This document shows positions 25,501 to 32,833 of a stretch of 49,280 nt of DNA, piece after piece. The notes beneath the pieces were generated by a model. The model was not told where the DNA came from. It saw only the letters and a list, made by a program, of their open reading frames with translations, and did not search any database. This DNA comes from Alphaproteobacteria bacterium (GTDB lineage: Bacteria > Pseudomonadota > Alphaproteobacteria > Micropepsales > Micropepsaceae): NCBI GenBank assembly GCA_025361185.1, contig JANYAR010000146.1, positions 1 through 49,280 of the forward strand. The letters are read 5' to 3'. A program made the position numbers and the translations under genes. The first letter of the stretch is position 1, and every line of letters starts with the position of its first letter.

Positions 25501-25894
25501 CGGGCATCGTGCCCGTGAAGCCTGCGTCGGCGATGTCGATCACCGCGCGCGCACCGATCTGGCTGACATGCAGCTTGACCGGCTGGTTCAAGGTAAAGCG
25601 CAACGTCTTTCCATCGGCATCGGCATGCCCGCCGGAAATGAATCGCGGCATGGCGGCGACGATCTCGGAAGGGGCGATCGCGGTCTTGCCGTCAAAGGAA
25701 ATGGCCAACACGCCGCCGGTGGCGGTGGCGTTGAGTTTGGAAGCCGTATCGAAGCTCAGGCGGCCATAGCCGTCTTGCATCGTCCCGTTCACGCTGTCCG
25801 CGGCCCAAGCCGAAACGCTGGCGCCAAGCGCCATCGCCAGGCCCAAGCCGCAAGCAGTGCGAATTACCGGGTTGTTCAAGGTTCGGCCCCTCAT
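22502..25894 (-). CDS. Large secreted TPR protein of the motility region
   Basis: 1130 residues. A signal peptide (CGLGLAMALGASVSAWA) is followed by three beta-rich AMIN-like segments at about 40-120, 150-250 and 360-440. A Pro/Ala/Lys linker separates the last two. The C-terminal half (about 600-1100) is an alpha-solenoid of TPR-like helices. It follows the fliL-fliM-DUF6468-MotE genes, where many alphaproteobacteria carry a similar protein. AMIN domains often bind peptidoglycan or secretin rings, so a periplasmic scaffold around the motor is plausible. The family has no function known to me. A perfect CtrA box lies upstream, and no Shine-Dalgarno is visible. Confidence 0.8.
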   Translation of the reverse strand: MRGRTLNNPVIRTACGLGLAMALGASVSAWAADSVNGTMQDGYGRLSFDTASKLNATATGGVLAISFDGKTAIAPSEIVAAMPRFISGGHADADGKTLRFTLNQPVKLHVSQIGARAVIDIADAGFTGTMPDLVPPPKPVVKPVDIASLPEIKLRTGAYEKFTRLVFDWPKDVSYQVYPGAGKMTVRFNAPVRMDVSALARIAPPWVKNASWRIDGASTVVEFDTDSDSGYHDFKDGNHVALDILAPKTDGAAYAPPGTAKPTITKLDPATAKTAASMATKAGASAAQLQAIVQTVEKLAPPADKSKPDAKAAEIKPETKAGAKIAEAKPQTPPPAPPAPAAAPSEVAPVADAKRTRDGVVITFKGAGGRASAVFVRGLTAWVVLENAPTFDARNLKTSLGDYAAAIEAVSSNGLGILRITLKAPAEIAAHGLGPNLEVEIAPSVAPPPIVIGFARNQSDPRRASLSTLLPAADHVFKLLDPSGGDMLTIIPAQPGRGVPSMRNFADFAALPTASGLVIAAYADDLQITADTSRVSISRPSGLSLTPPQTPIAQSPSAMARSGDGPSYMNFAHWGRASGGSFLATERELTQVVAHSSPQKASTARLNLARFYLANGFGAETVGLLNLLQSHDPALAGDAQLVTMRAVAEYMMGRYHDAHNDLGGPAFDADRHAALWRGLIEARMDDWKNAHAHLEQAGPVMGRYSTTWKAAAALADADAALGLGRLDLADSALNRVPKDLDAKQALAAELAQARVLAGENRYGAATQHFAAVENSGDEALSAKAIFHHTNAALSAGAITAPQAIEQLERLRFRWRGDALELKTLRKLASLYTGLGKWREGLKTLRVATQNFNGEDTGRAAQDDMRGAFVNLFLKGGADKMKPVDALALFYDNLDLTPIGPDGDEMIRRMADRLVAVDLLGPAANLLAYQVDKRLDGIAKAQVATRLATVYLMDHKADKAVATIRDSQISGLPDEEMHQRMLLEARAFAALKQWDNALDLIAVDQSADTKRLRADIYWDSGNWAVAGQKSEELLDARWSDPIALNDAERGELLRAAVAYSLANDEASLARIRTHFVAKMRGTPEANLFTVLSADIDQHGMAFREAAAKIASVDTLEAFMKDFSKRKSDAKS

Positions 25895-25918
25895 GACTTC
25901 ATATTGGCGGGGTCCGCG

Positions 25919-25933
25919 TTAACCTGTGGTTAA
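25919..25933 (-). promoter_or_regulatory. Perfect CtrA box upstream of the large TPR gene
   Basis: TTAA-CCTGTGG-TTAA; the centre at 25926 is 32 nt from the minus-strand ATG at 25894. The gap to the MotE-like gene is only 77 nt, so this gene may be transcribed both with fliLM and alone. Confidence 0.8.
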
Positions 25934-25971
25934 GCCTGACGGGACCACCACAGATCGCGGGGGAATCTACA

Positions 25972-26724
25972 CTATCCCTTTGGACTTGCTTGTTTTTCTG
26001 GCGTGACCGGGGCAGGGGCCTTGGCGACCGGTGCCGCCATGGCCTGGGGTGCGGGCGCGGGGGCGGCCGCCAGTGCGGCGGATGCAGCAACGGGTGCAGG
26101 CACCATGGCGTCGGTGGTCTGGGGCAATGTCAGCTTGTTGGCCAGCTTCACCGTCAGCGTCTTGGCGTTTTCGGAATTCATACTGGCCATCACCAGCGCC
26201 AGAATGTCCGACTTCATGTCATGTGCCACCGGCACCAGAACTTCGTCCGGCAGGTTGTTGAAGATGCGGGCCGCGTCCTTGGCCTTCATGGTGGAATAGG
26301 TTTTCACCAGCGAGGCGATCTGCGCTTTCTGTGCTTCATCATGCTGCACTAGAAGTGCGGTGATCTGGGCATGCAACTGCTTGAGCTGAGCGATCTTGGC
26401 GTCCACCCGCGCTTCCGCGGCGGCGATCATGTTGGCCTGGGTGGTGAGCTGGGCATCGCGCGTATCCAGTTCGCGCCGGCGCTTGGAAAGGCTGTTTACG
26501 ACATCGACTTCACTGGCGCTGGCGACCTGGTCGTCTTCGCCGCCGGCATAATCCTTGTTGGCGGCAACCGGATCCTTGGTCAGCGCCGCAACCTGCCCAC
26601 TCGCCTGGGCATAGGCGCCGCGCACCAGATCGGTGGATTTGAGCGCAAACACCACCGCGCCCAGCGCGACGACAGCCGGCAATAGCCGGGTGAGACGGCC
26701 GCGTCTTGCCTGAAAACTGCTCAT
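25972..26724 (-). CDS. MotE-like flagellar motor protein
   Basis: 250 residues: a membrane segment (about 12-28, LLPAVVALGAVVFAL), a coiled coil (about 80-150) and an MgtE-N-like helical domain (MKAKDAARIFNNLPDEVLVPVAHDMK). The C-terminus is Ala/Pro-rich. The architecture matches MotE, the periplasmic chaperone for MotC in rhizobia, and its relatives beside fliLM in other alphaproteobacteria. The start overlaps the DUF6468 stop (ATGA). It probably acts in the periplasm near the stator or motor. Confidence 0.8.
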   Translation of the reverse strand: MSSFQARRGRLTRLLPAVVALGAVVFALKSTDLVRGAYAQASGQVAALTKDPVAANKDYAGGEDDQVASASEVDVVNSLSKRRRELDTRDAQLTTQANMIAAAEARVDAKIAQLKQLHAQITALLVQHDEAQKAQIASLVKTYSTMKAKDAARIFNNLPDEVLVPVAHDMKSDILALVMASMNSENAKTLTVKLANKLTLPQTTDAMVPAPVAASAALAAAPAPAPQAMAAPVAKAPAPVTPEKQASPKG

Positions 26725-27128
26725 TGCACGGCCCTTTCCAGGCGGCTGAGAATGGAGGTGGAAGGCAGCGGCATGTCGGGAATTTCCTTGGCGACGCGCG
26801 GGGCGGCGGCGGCGCTTTCCATGCGTTGGGCGATGCGTTCGCCCGATACGGTCAGCACCGAAAGTTCGTCGATATGCAGGCGCGCACGCTTCAGCCGCTC
26901 ATCCAGGGTCTGGGCGGCTTCGCCCGCGGCGGCCTTCAGCGCCCGCAAGCTGGCGCCGGCGCCGGAAATCGCCATGTTGAGTTCGCCGATGGTGCGCGAC
27001 AGGCCTTCCTGGCCTTTGCGCACCGCAGCCAGCCGCCGCTCCAAAATCACGCAATAGCACAGGGTGAAAGCCAGCAGAATATCCAGGCCCAGTTCCAGGG
27101 CGAAGGTGAGATTGGCGGGAATGGTCAT
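26721..27128 (-). CDS. DUF6468 family flagellar-operon protein
   Basis: 135 residues with one N-terminal membrane segment (LGLDILLAFTLCYCVILERRL) and a cytoplasmic helical stretch (LRALKAAAGEAAQTLDERLK). It lies between fliM and a MotE-like gene, the usual setting of this family. Function is unknown; a motor accessory role is inferred. The ATG at 27128 is preferred over an in-frame TTG at 27146. Confidence 0.75.
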   Translation of the reverse strand: MTIPANLTFALELGLDILLAFTLCYCVILERRLAAVRKGQEGLSRTIGELNMAISGAGASLRALKAAAGEAAQTLDERLKRARLHIDELSVLTVSGERIAQRMESAAAAPRVAKEIPDMPLPSTSILSRLERAVQ

Positions 27129-27155
27129 GGCGATATCTCTTCTCAAGTTGTGGAA

Positions 27156-28235
27156 TTAGACGAGACGCGAAGCGTCCGTGCGCTCGATGGCATCGTCCAC
27201 CCTGACGGCGATGGATGAGCCCACGCGGCCCATGCGGCCGGTCAAGAGCGGCACGCCGCGGCAGCGCATTTCGATTTTGGAGTCAGGCCCGGCGTTCAGC
27301 ATCATGGTCTGGCCGACTTGCAGGTTCATGACCTGCTGCAGCGGCATGGTCTGCTCGTCCAGGATGGCTTCGATATCGATCTTGGTGGACCACAATTCGG
27401 TGGCCAGATGGCTTTCCCAGATGGAGTCGCGGCCGAATTTTTCACCCATGAACTGCTGCAGCAGCAGCTTGCGGATCGGCTCCAGGGTCGCATAGGGCAG
27501 CAGCAATTCGGTGCGGCCGCCGCGATCTTCCATGTCGATACGCAGCTTGACCAGGATGGCGGCATTGGCGGGGCGTGCAATCGCGGCAAAACGCGGGTTG
27601 GTTTCCAGGCGGTCCAGGCTGAAATTGACCGGCGCCAGCGGCTCAAAAGCGGCGCACATGTCCTGCAGGATCACTTCGATCATGCGCTGAACCAGCGTGC
27701 GCTCGATGGTGGTGTAGGGGCGCCCCTCAATGCGCATCGCCGAGGAACCGCGGCGGCCGCCAAGCAGCACGTCCACGATGGAGTAGATCAGGTTGGAGTC
27801 CACGGTGAAAAGCCCGTAATTGTCGAGCTCCGAGGCATGAAACACCGCCAGAATCGCAGGCAGGGGAATCGAATTGAGATAATCGCCAAACCGGATCGAG
27901 GTAATGGAATCCAGGCTCACTTCGACATTGTCGCTGGTGAAATTGCGCAAGGACGTGGTCATCAACCGCACCAGGCGGTCGAAGACGATTTCCAGCATCG
28001 GCAGGCGTTCATAGGATACCAGGGCCGAATTGATGATCGCCCGTACCCCCGATTTGTCCTGGGACTGGTCGGGGCCGGCATCGAAACCCAGCAGGGAGTC
28101 GATTTCTTCCTGGTTCAAGACCCGGTCTGCGCCTTCGGCACCTTCGGGCGCCATCTCCAAAGCCGCTCCGGTATCGGGGGCGGCTTCCGTGGCCTGGGGG
28201 TCTTCGGTCTGGGGATCGGGGGTTTCGTCAGCCAT
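27156..28235 (-). CDS. fliM: FliM, flagellar switch protein
   Basis: 359 residues. The CheY-binding motif LNQEEIDSLLGF is at residues 40-51 after an acidic 39-residue leader. The middle domain (NSIPLPAILAVFHASELDNYGLFTVDSNLIY is its core region) and the C-terminal SpoA domain are complete. It forms the C-ring with FliG and FliN and sets rotation direction. It is co-directional with fliL, 39 nt downstream. Confidence 0.95.
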   Translation of the reverse strand: MADETPDPQTEDPQATEAAPDTGAALEMAPEGAEGADRVLNQEEIDSLLGFDAGPDQSQDKSGVRAIINSALVSYERLPMLEIVFDRLVRLMTTSLRNFTSDNVEVSLDSITSIRFGDYLNSIPLPAILAVFHASELDNYGLFTVDSNLIYSIVDVLLGGRRGSSAMRIEGRPYTTIERTLVQRMIEVILQDMCAAFEPLAPVNFSLDRLETNPRFAAIARPANAAILVKLRIDMEDRGGRTELLLPYATLEPIRKLLLQQFMGEKFGRDSIWESHLATELWSTKIDIEAILDEQTMPLQQVMNLQVGQTMMLNAGPDSKIEMRCRGVPLLTGRMGRVGSSIAVRVDDAIERTDASRLV

Positions 28236-28274
28236 TTCTTGGCTCCTGAATTCTTTTGTCGTGCCGGGGCGTGT

Positions 28275-28835
28275 TTACTGGACGATCATTTCCTTGAGCA
28301 GCACGTCGCGGACCTTGTAGGGCGCGGCCGCCACATTCACGCGGCGGAGCAATTCTTCCTTCAGCCGCAGCACGCCGGCCGAACCTTTGAGGTCATCAAG
28401 TCTGAGCTCGCGCAGATAGGCTTGGAGCTGATCGGTGATACGCGGCATCAGCGGCGTAAGCGCGGTTTTCTGGGCCTCATCTTCCAGCTCCAGCGAAACA
28501 CCCAGCTTGAGATAGGCGGGGGTGCCGTCGTTGCTCTGGATATTGACCAGAATGTCCTGCATGTCGCTGAAGGCAACCTTGGGCGGGGTCAGGGGCAATT
28601 CGTCCGCTTTTGCTTCCTTCGTGGTGTCGCTCTTCTTGAAAACAAAGAAGTAAGCACCCGCGCCGCCGCCGCCCAGAAGCAGCAACAGCACCGGTGCGCC
28701 GATCAAAAGCACCTTCTTGTTCTTGAGCTTGGCGAGAATCTTGCCAAAACCTTTCTTCGGCGCGGCTTCCGTCGCGTCGCCTTCCGGCTTTTCGCCAGCG
28801 GCCTCAGCGTCCGGAGCTTTTTCTTTCTTCGCCAT
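28275..28835 (-). CDS. fliL: FliL, flagellar basal-body-associated protein
   Basis: 186 residues: a charged cytoplasmic N-terminus, one membrane segment (about 43-65, VLLIGAPVLLLLLGGGGAG) and a periplasmic domain with VNIQSNDGTPAYLKLGVSLEL. The C-terminus is YKVRDVLLKEMIVQ. FliL rings surround stator units. It is first in a minus-strand operon with fliM, DUF6468, MotE-like and TPR genes, divergent from flgF. A CtrA-like box with one mismatch lies 51 nt upstream. Confidence 0.93.
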   Translation of the reverse strand: MAKKEKAPDAEAAGEKPEGDATEAAPKKGFGKILAKLKNKKVLLIGAPVLLLLLGGGGAGAYFFVFKKSDTTKEAKADELPLTPPKVAFSDMQDILVNIQSNDGTPAYLKLGVSLELEDEAQKTALTPLMPRITDQLQAYLRELRLDDLKGSAGVLRLKEELLRRVNVAAAPYKVRDVLLKEMIVQ

Positions 28836-28885
28836 GGAATGGTCTCGGCATCTTTCTTTGCGAGGCTCACCCTATGCAAACGTGG

Positions 28886-28900
28886 TTAAGGAGTGGTTCA
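28886..28900 (-). promoter_or_regulatory. Possible CtrA box upstream of fliL
   Basis: TTAA-GGAGTGG-TTCA, one mismatch from consensus, lies in the fliL/flgF divergent space. Its centre is 58 nt from the fliL ATG, so the geometry differs from the 32-nt group and a normal leader would be made. Confidence 0.5.
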
Positions 28901-28943
28901 AATTGCCGGGTGGGGCGCGAAAGACCCGGCAAGTTTTTCCGCA
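28892..28943 (+). promoter_or_regulatory. Two half-perfect ftr-like sites upstream of flgF
   Basis: TTGCCGGG (28903-28910) ends one degenerate 19-mer. CCCGGCA (28925-28931) begins another, CCCGGCAAGTTTTTCCGCA. They lie 49 to 100 bp upstream of the flgF sigma54 promoter. Together they could also pair as one long hairpin. Confidence 0.5.
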
Positions 28944-28991
28944 CCGACGCGGCGGTGCCCAAAAAAGCCAATGAAAACGGGCGCTTTTTGC

Positions 28992-29006
28992 TGGCATGAC
29001 GGCTGC
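28992..29006 (+). promoter_or_regulatory. Sigma54 promoter of flgF-flgG-flgA-flgH
   Basis: TGGCATGACGGCTGC has GG and GC at the 10-bp spacing and differs from the consensus at two pyrimidines. The predicted start, about 29018, precedes the flgF ATG by 26 nt. Confidence 0.75.
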
Positions 29007-29043
29007 ACTGATACGGCCAACGGACCAGAAAGGATCCGTGGCC

Positions 29044-29793
29044 ATGGATAATTCACTTCTTGTTAGTCTTTCGCACCAGCTCGCCGCTTACCGGGCGATG
29101 GACGTGATCGCGAACAACATCGCGAACGCCTCTACGCCCGGATTCAAGCGCGAAGCGGCGAAATTCGAGGAATTCATCACCATGATGCGGCCCGCCGAGG
29201 GCCAGACCGGTCCGCAGAGCGTCAGCTTCGTCAAAGATGCCGGCGTGATGCGTGACACCGGTCAGGGTAATATTGAGCAGACCGGTGCCCCTTATGATGT
29301 CGCCATTGCGGGGCCGGGTTTTTTCGCGGTCCAGACGCCCGTCGGCACGCGCTACACGCGCGACGGCCATTTTTCTCTCGACGCCAACGGCAATCTGGTG
29401 ACCAGCCAGGGCTATCAGGTGCAGGGCGACGGCGGCGCCATCGCCATCACGCCCAATGACGGCGACATCTCCATCGCGCCCGACGGCACCATTTCCAGCG
29501 TGGTCCATGGTGTCGGCAATCAACTCGCCAAGCTCAAGGTCGTGGATTTCGCCAATACGGCCGCCTTGGTCAAGCAGGGCGCCAATCTCTATTCCACCGG
29601 CCAGACCCCGACAACGCCCGCCAACATCAATCTGCGTCAGGGGGCGCTCGAAGCGTCCAATGTCCAGCCGGTGATCGAGATCAGCCACATGATCGAGGTG
29701 ATGCGCGCCTATGAGGCGACCGCCAGTTTGAGCAAATCCCAAGAAGACATGATGCGCCAGGCTATCGAAAAGCTTGGCCAAATGCCCAGTTAA
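29044..29793 (+). CDS. flgF: FlgF, proximal rod protein
   Basis: 249 residues with the rod/hook N-terminal motif (MDVIANNIANASTPGFKRE), a central domain (GPGFFAVQTPVGTRYTRDG) and the C-terminal helix (YEATASLSKSQEDMMRQAIEKLG). The ATG at 29044 has AGGA 10 nt upstream; the in-frame ATG at 28996 lies inside the promoter. First gene of the rod/L-ring operon. Confidence 0.95.
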   Translation: MDNSLLVSLSHQLAAYRAMDVIANNIANASTPGFKREAAKFEEFITMMRPAEGQTGPQSVSFVKDAGVMRDTGQGNIEQTGAPYDVAIAGPGFFAVQTPVGTRYTRDGHFSLDANGNLVTSQGYQVQGDGGAIAITPNDGDISIAPDGTISSVVHGVGNQLAKLKVVDFANTAALVKQGANLYSTGQTPTTPANINLRQGALEASNVQPVIEISHMIEVMRAYEATASLSKSQEDMMRQAIEKLGQMPS

Positions 29794-29818
29794 GTTGCCC
29801 AGTTAAGGAGATAAGATA

Positions 29819-30607
29819 ATGCGCGCCCTTTCCATTGCCTCGACCGGCATGTTGGCCCAGCAGACCAATGTTGAAGTGATCGCCAATAATCTGGCGAACA
29901 TGAACACCACCGCTTTCAAGCAGCAGCGCGCCGAGTTCGCTGACTTGCTGTATCAGAATATTCAGACCCCGGGGTCGCAGACCTCCGATCAGGGCACCTA
30001 TGCGCCCAACGGCATCCAGCTGGGCGCCGGCGTGCGCACAGCCGCCGTCTACCGCATCACCACCCAGGGCGACGTCAAGTCCACGGGAAATCCCTACGAC
30101 GTCGCCATTCAGGGTTCGGGCTTTTTCCGCGTCCAGCAGGCGGACGGCACCGACGGCTATACAAGGTCCGGCAATTTCTCGCTCAGCCCCCAGGGTCAGC
30201 TTGTGACTCAGGACGGGCTCGTGGTGCAGCCGGGTATCGCCATTCCCCAGAACACTCTCTCTGTGACCGTCAACGCCCAGGGCCAGGTCAATGCCCTGGT
30301 GGCGGGCAATTCCACGGCGCAGACGGTGGGACAGCTGGAATTGACGCGCTTCCCCAACGAGGCGGGTCTGAACGCGATCGGCAACAATCTTTATCTGGAA
30401 ACGCCGGGCTCCGGCAGTCCGCAGGCGGGCGTGCCGGGCTCGACCGGCTACGGCACCATCCAACAGGGCTACCTCGAAACCTCCAACGTCAATTCGGTGG
30501 ACGAGATCACCGCGCTGATCACCGCCCAGCGCGCCTATGAAATGAATTCCAAGGTCATTACCGCGGCCGACCAGATGCTGCAAAACGCGGCCAGATTGGG
30601 GTCCTAA
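29819..30607 (+). CDS. flgG: FlgG, distal rod protein
   Basis: 262 residues, standard length. The N-terminal block (MRALSIASTGMLAQQ then VIANNLANMNTTAFKQQRAEF) and the C-terminus (ALITAQRAYEMNSKVITAADQML) are diagnostic. It builds the distal rod through the P and L rings, whose proteins FlgI and FlgH are encoded nearby. GGAG precedes the ATG. Confidence 0.97.
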   Translation: MRALSIASTGMLAQQTNVEVIANNLANMNTTAFKQQRAEFADLLYQNIQTPGSQTSDQGTYAPNGIQLGAGVRTAAVYRITTQGDVKSTGNPYDVAIQGSGFFRVQQADGTDGYTRSGNFSLSPQGQLVTQDGLVVQPGIAIPQNTLSVTVNAQGQVNALVAGNSTAQTVGQLELTRFPNEAGLNAIGNNLYLETPGSGSPQAGVPGSTGYGTIQQGYLETSNVNSVDEITALITAQRAYEMNSKVITAADQMLQNAARLGS

Positions 30608-30608
30608 G

Positions 30609-31112
30609 ATGATGCGCAAATTTCTTCTCTATCTTGGTCTCTTCGCGCTGGCGCCCGCGCTGCTGCTGGCGGCCGGCTCGGCTTTTGCCAGCACCGTGCG
30701 CGTCGTGGTTCCGGTGCACGATATCGCGCGCGGCGACACGATCAGCGAAACCGATCTGACCTATGCCACGCTGGACGGCGCGGCCCTGATGTCGGGCATT
30801 CCCACCAAGATGGTGGAGGTTCTGGGTCTGCAGGCCAGGCGGACGCTTTCGGCCGGTCAGCCATTCCGCAGCGAAGATGTGCGCCGCCCCATCGTCATCA
30901 CCAAGGGCCAGACCGTCACCATGCAGTTCATCGTTCCGGGTGTGGAGTTGACGGCCATGGGCCGCGCCATGAGCGAGGGTGGGGTCGGCGATACCGTCAC
31001 CATCCAGAATCCGGCCTCTTACCGAATGATTTCCGGAACCGTGATCGCGCCGGGCACAGTGCGCGCCATGGGTCCGATCAGTGCCCCCACCAGCAATCTT
31101 GCCCGCCGATAG
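30609..31112 (+). CDS. flgA: FlgA, P-ring assembly chaperone
   Basis: 167 residues with a signal peptide (GLFALAPALLLAAGSAFA) and a SAF-like domain (VPVHDIARGDTISETDL; RRTLSAGQPF). It helps FlgI assemble the P ring in the periplasm. Two tandem ATGs (30609 and 30612) follow the flgG stop by one base; either could serve. Confidence 0.92.
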   Translation: MMRKFLLYLGLFALAPALLLAAGSAFASTVRVVVPVHDIARGDTISETDLTYATLDGAALMSGIPTKMVEVLGLQARRTLSAGQPFRSEDVRRPIVITKGQTVTMQFIVPGVELTAMGRAMSEGGVGDTVTIQNPASYRMISGTVIAPGTVRAMGPISAPTSNLARR

Positions 31113-31120
31113 GAACTGCC

Positions 31121-31849
31121 ATGCGCAATTTGCCCCTGAAAATCGCCACCCTGCTCCTGGCCGGTGCATCGCTATCAGCCTGTTCGGCGTTGGACCGGCT
31201 TGAAAATATCGGCGAAGCCCCCAAGCTTGCGGCGGTCGGCAATCCCGCCGGCACCCAGATCGTGGCCGAAATTCCGCGCCCCGTGCCGATTACCCACGGC
31301 AACAATTCGCTTTGGCAGCCGGGCGCGCAGAGCTTCTTTCACGATCCGCGCGCCATGCATATCGGCGATGTGATCACCGTGAATGTCTCGGTGACCGATA
31401 CCGCCAAGATGCAGAACACCACCTCGCGCAGCCGCACCAATACCGAAAATTCCAGCATGGACAACCTTCTCGGCTTGGAGAAAGTGCTGCCCAGCATCGG
31501 CATGGATCCCAGCAGCCTGGTCAAGATGGGCTCGGACAATTCCAATGTCGGTGTCGGTTCGATCGCGCGCGCCGAATCCATCAACATGACCCTGGCGGCG
31601 CTGGTCGCCCAGGTTCTGCCCAACGGCAATCTGGTGATCGATGGCCATCAGCAGGTGCGGGTCAATAACGAACTGCGCGATATGCGCCTGTCGGGCATCG
31701 TGCGCCGTGAGGACATCACCCAGGACAATACCGTCAACCTGTCGCAGATCGCTGAAGCCCGCGTCATCTATGGCGGCCAGGGCACGATGAGCGATGTGCA
31801 ACAGCCGCGTTATGGCTCGCAACTGCTCGATATCGTACTTCCTTGGTAA
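31121..31849 (+). CDS. flgH: FlgH, flagellar L-ring lipoprotein
   Basis: 242 residues. The lipobox LSAC gives Cys21 as the lipidated residue. Family blocks NSLWQPGAQSFFHDPRAMHI, GDVITVNVSVTD and the C-terminal ARVIYGGQGTMSDVQQPRYG are present. It forms the outer-membrane ring. It is last in the operon and is followed by a strong terminator. Confidence 0.96.
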   Translation: MRNLPLKIATLLLAGASLSACSALDRLENIGEAPKLAAVGNPAGTQIVAEIPRPVPITHGNNSLWQPGAQSFFHDPRAMHIGDVITVNVSVTDTAKMQNTTSRSRTNTENSSMDNLLGLEKVLPSIGMDPSSLVKMGSDNSNVGVGSIARAESINMTLAALVAQVLPNGNLVIDGHQQVRVNNELRDMRLSGIVRREDITQDNTVNLSQIAEARVIYGGQGTMSDVQQPRYGSQLLDIVLPW

Positions 31850-31870
31850 GGGCCGCAGGTCAAAGAAACA

Positions 31871-31899
31871 AAAGGCCGGGTCATCGACCCGGCCTTTTT
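31871..31899 (+). terminator. Intrinsic terminator after flgH
   Basis: AAAGGCCGGGTC (31871-31882) pairs with GACCCGGCCTTT (31886-31897) around a 3-nt loop, with a T run to 31899. Confidence 0.93.
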
Positions 31900-31923
31900 C
31901 GTTTCATGGAAGCCGAAGGCTAA

Positions 31924-31946
31924 TCGTCTCTATAAACCTTCTCACG
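31924..31946 (-). repeat. Extra copy of the dksA 3' end
   Basis: These 23 bases are identical to 32009-32031, which encode the last residues of DksA (EKVYRDD plus stop). The two copies are 85 bp apart and separated by a GC-palindromic segment. The outer copy has no reading frame of its own. Confidence 0.8.
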
Positions 31947-32004
31947 CCCCGCCGCGCGACGCGCGGCAATTCAACAATGGAAGAGTGTGCGGAAAATTTT
32001 CGAT

Positions 32005-32421
32005 TTAGTCGTCTCTATAAACCTTCTCACGTCTTTCGTGCCGCTCTTGCGCCTCGATGGACAGGGTGGCGATGGGGCGGGCATCGAGCCGCTTCAGCGA
32101 GATCGGCTCGCCGGTTTCTTCGCAAAAGCCATAGGAACCGTCCTCGATCCGGCGCAGTGCGGAGTCGATCTTGGCGATCAGCTTGCGCTGGCGGTCGCGC
32201 GTGCGCAGTTCCAGCTGGCGCTCGGCCTCGGTGGAGGCGCGATCGGCGAGATCGGCATGCGGCACCGTCTCGGCCTGGAGATTCTGGATGGTTTCGCGGC
32301 TCTCCTTGAGGATTTCTTCTTTCCAGAGATTGAGCTTGCGGCGAAAATATTCGCGCTGGCGCTCATTCATAAAGGGCTCGTTTTCCGACGGACGATAGTC
32401 GGCAGAGACCTGGGTTCCCAT
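32005..32421 (-). CDS. dksA: DksA, RNA polymerase-binding regulator (zinc-ligand-poor alphaproteobacterial type)
   Basis: 138 residues: a helical coiled-coil region with conserved acidic residues (HADLADRASTEAERQLELR) and a C-terminal finger (SYGFCEETGEPISLKRLDAR). It binds the polymerase secondary channel and acts with ppGpp. Only one of four zinc-finger cysteines remains; the others are Thr, Ser or Ala (PIATLSIEAQERHERREKVY). This is the common alphaproteobacterial form, not a lesion. The ATG at 32421 has GGAG at a good distance. In Caulobacter-like genomes dksA often lies near flagellar genes. Confidence 0.93.
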   Translation of the reverse strand: MGTQVSADYRPSENEPFMNERQREYFRRKLNLWKEEILKESRETIQNLQAETVPHADLADRASTEAERQLELRTRDRQRKLIAKIDSALRRIEDGSYGFCEETGEPISLKRLDARPIATLSIEAQERHERREKVYRDD

Positions 32422-32472
32422 GCACACTCCTTCGACCTGCGAGGGCGGAGACTCAACAATGCCGCTCCTCAA

Positions 32473-32833
32473 GGGCCGGGGTTATAGCGGCGGCTGCGGC
32501 CCTACCGCAAATGGAATTGCAGGGACTGGCAAGTGGCGCACAGAAAAGAGGCAGATCAGGGAAAAAGCCTGGATTACAGAGTTTTATGGAACTTGTGACC
32601 GGAATGGCGGAGTGGCCCAAAAACGGTCTGCAACCCGCCATGGGCGCGGCACAAAAGTTTTTTAGCACCTGTGGAACCCACCGGTATCACCGGGCGGCCC
32701 ATTCCCGTCTTTGTCGCACTGCACCATCCAAGCGGCCGATCATCCACCGCTCGATGATCTCTTTGGCCACGCGATTTATTAAAAGTGCCTGCGGGAGGCA
32801 TCGAAAGGTTGGGAAAACCGGAACGGGGTTTCA
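32473..32833. other. Gene-free stretch upstream of dksA
   Basis: I see no supported gene. A frame at 32511-32927 runs through the tRNA and its terminator and has no recognisable domain. The dksA promoter should lie near 32430-32520, but no clear -35/-10 pair stands out. It ends in a small hairpin at 32834-32854 (GCCCTA/TAGGGC around CGCTGTCGC). Confidence 0.5.

Noticed and set aside
32005..32120. DksA read as damaged because zinc cysteines are missing
   Set aside because: The CEETGEPI ... IATLSIEAQERHE form is standard in alphaproteobacteria; the protein is intact.
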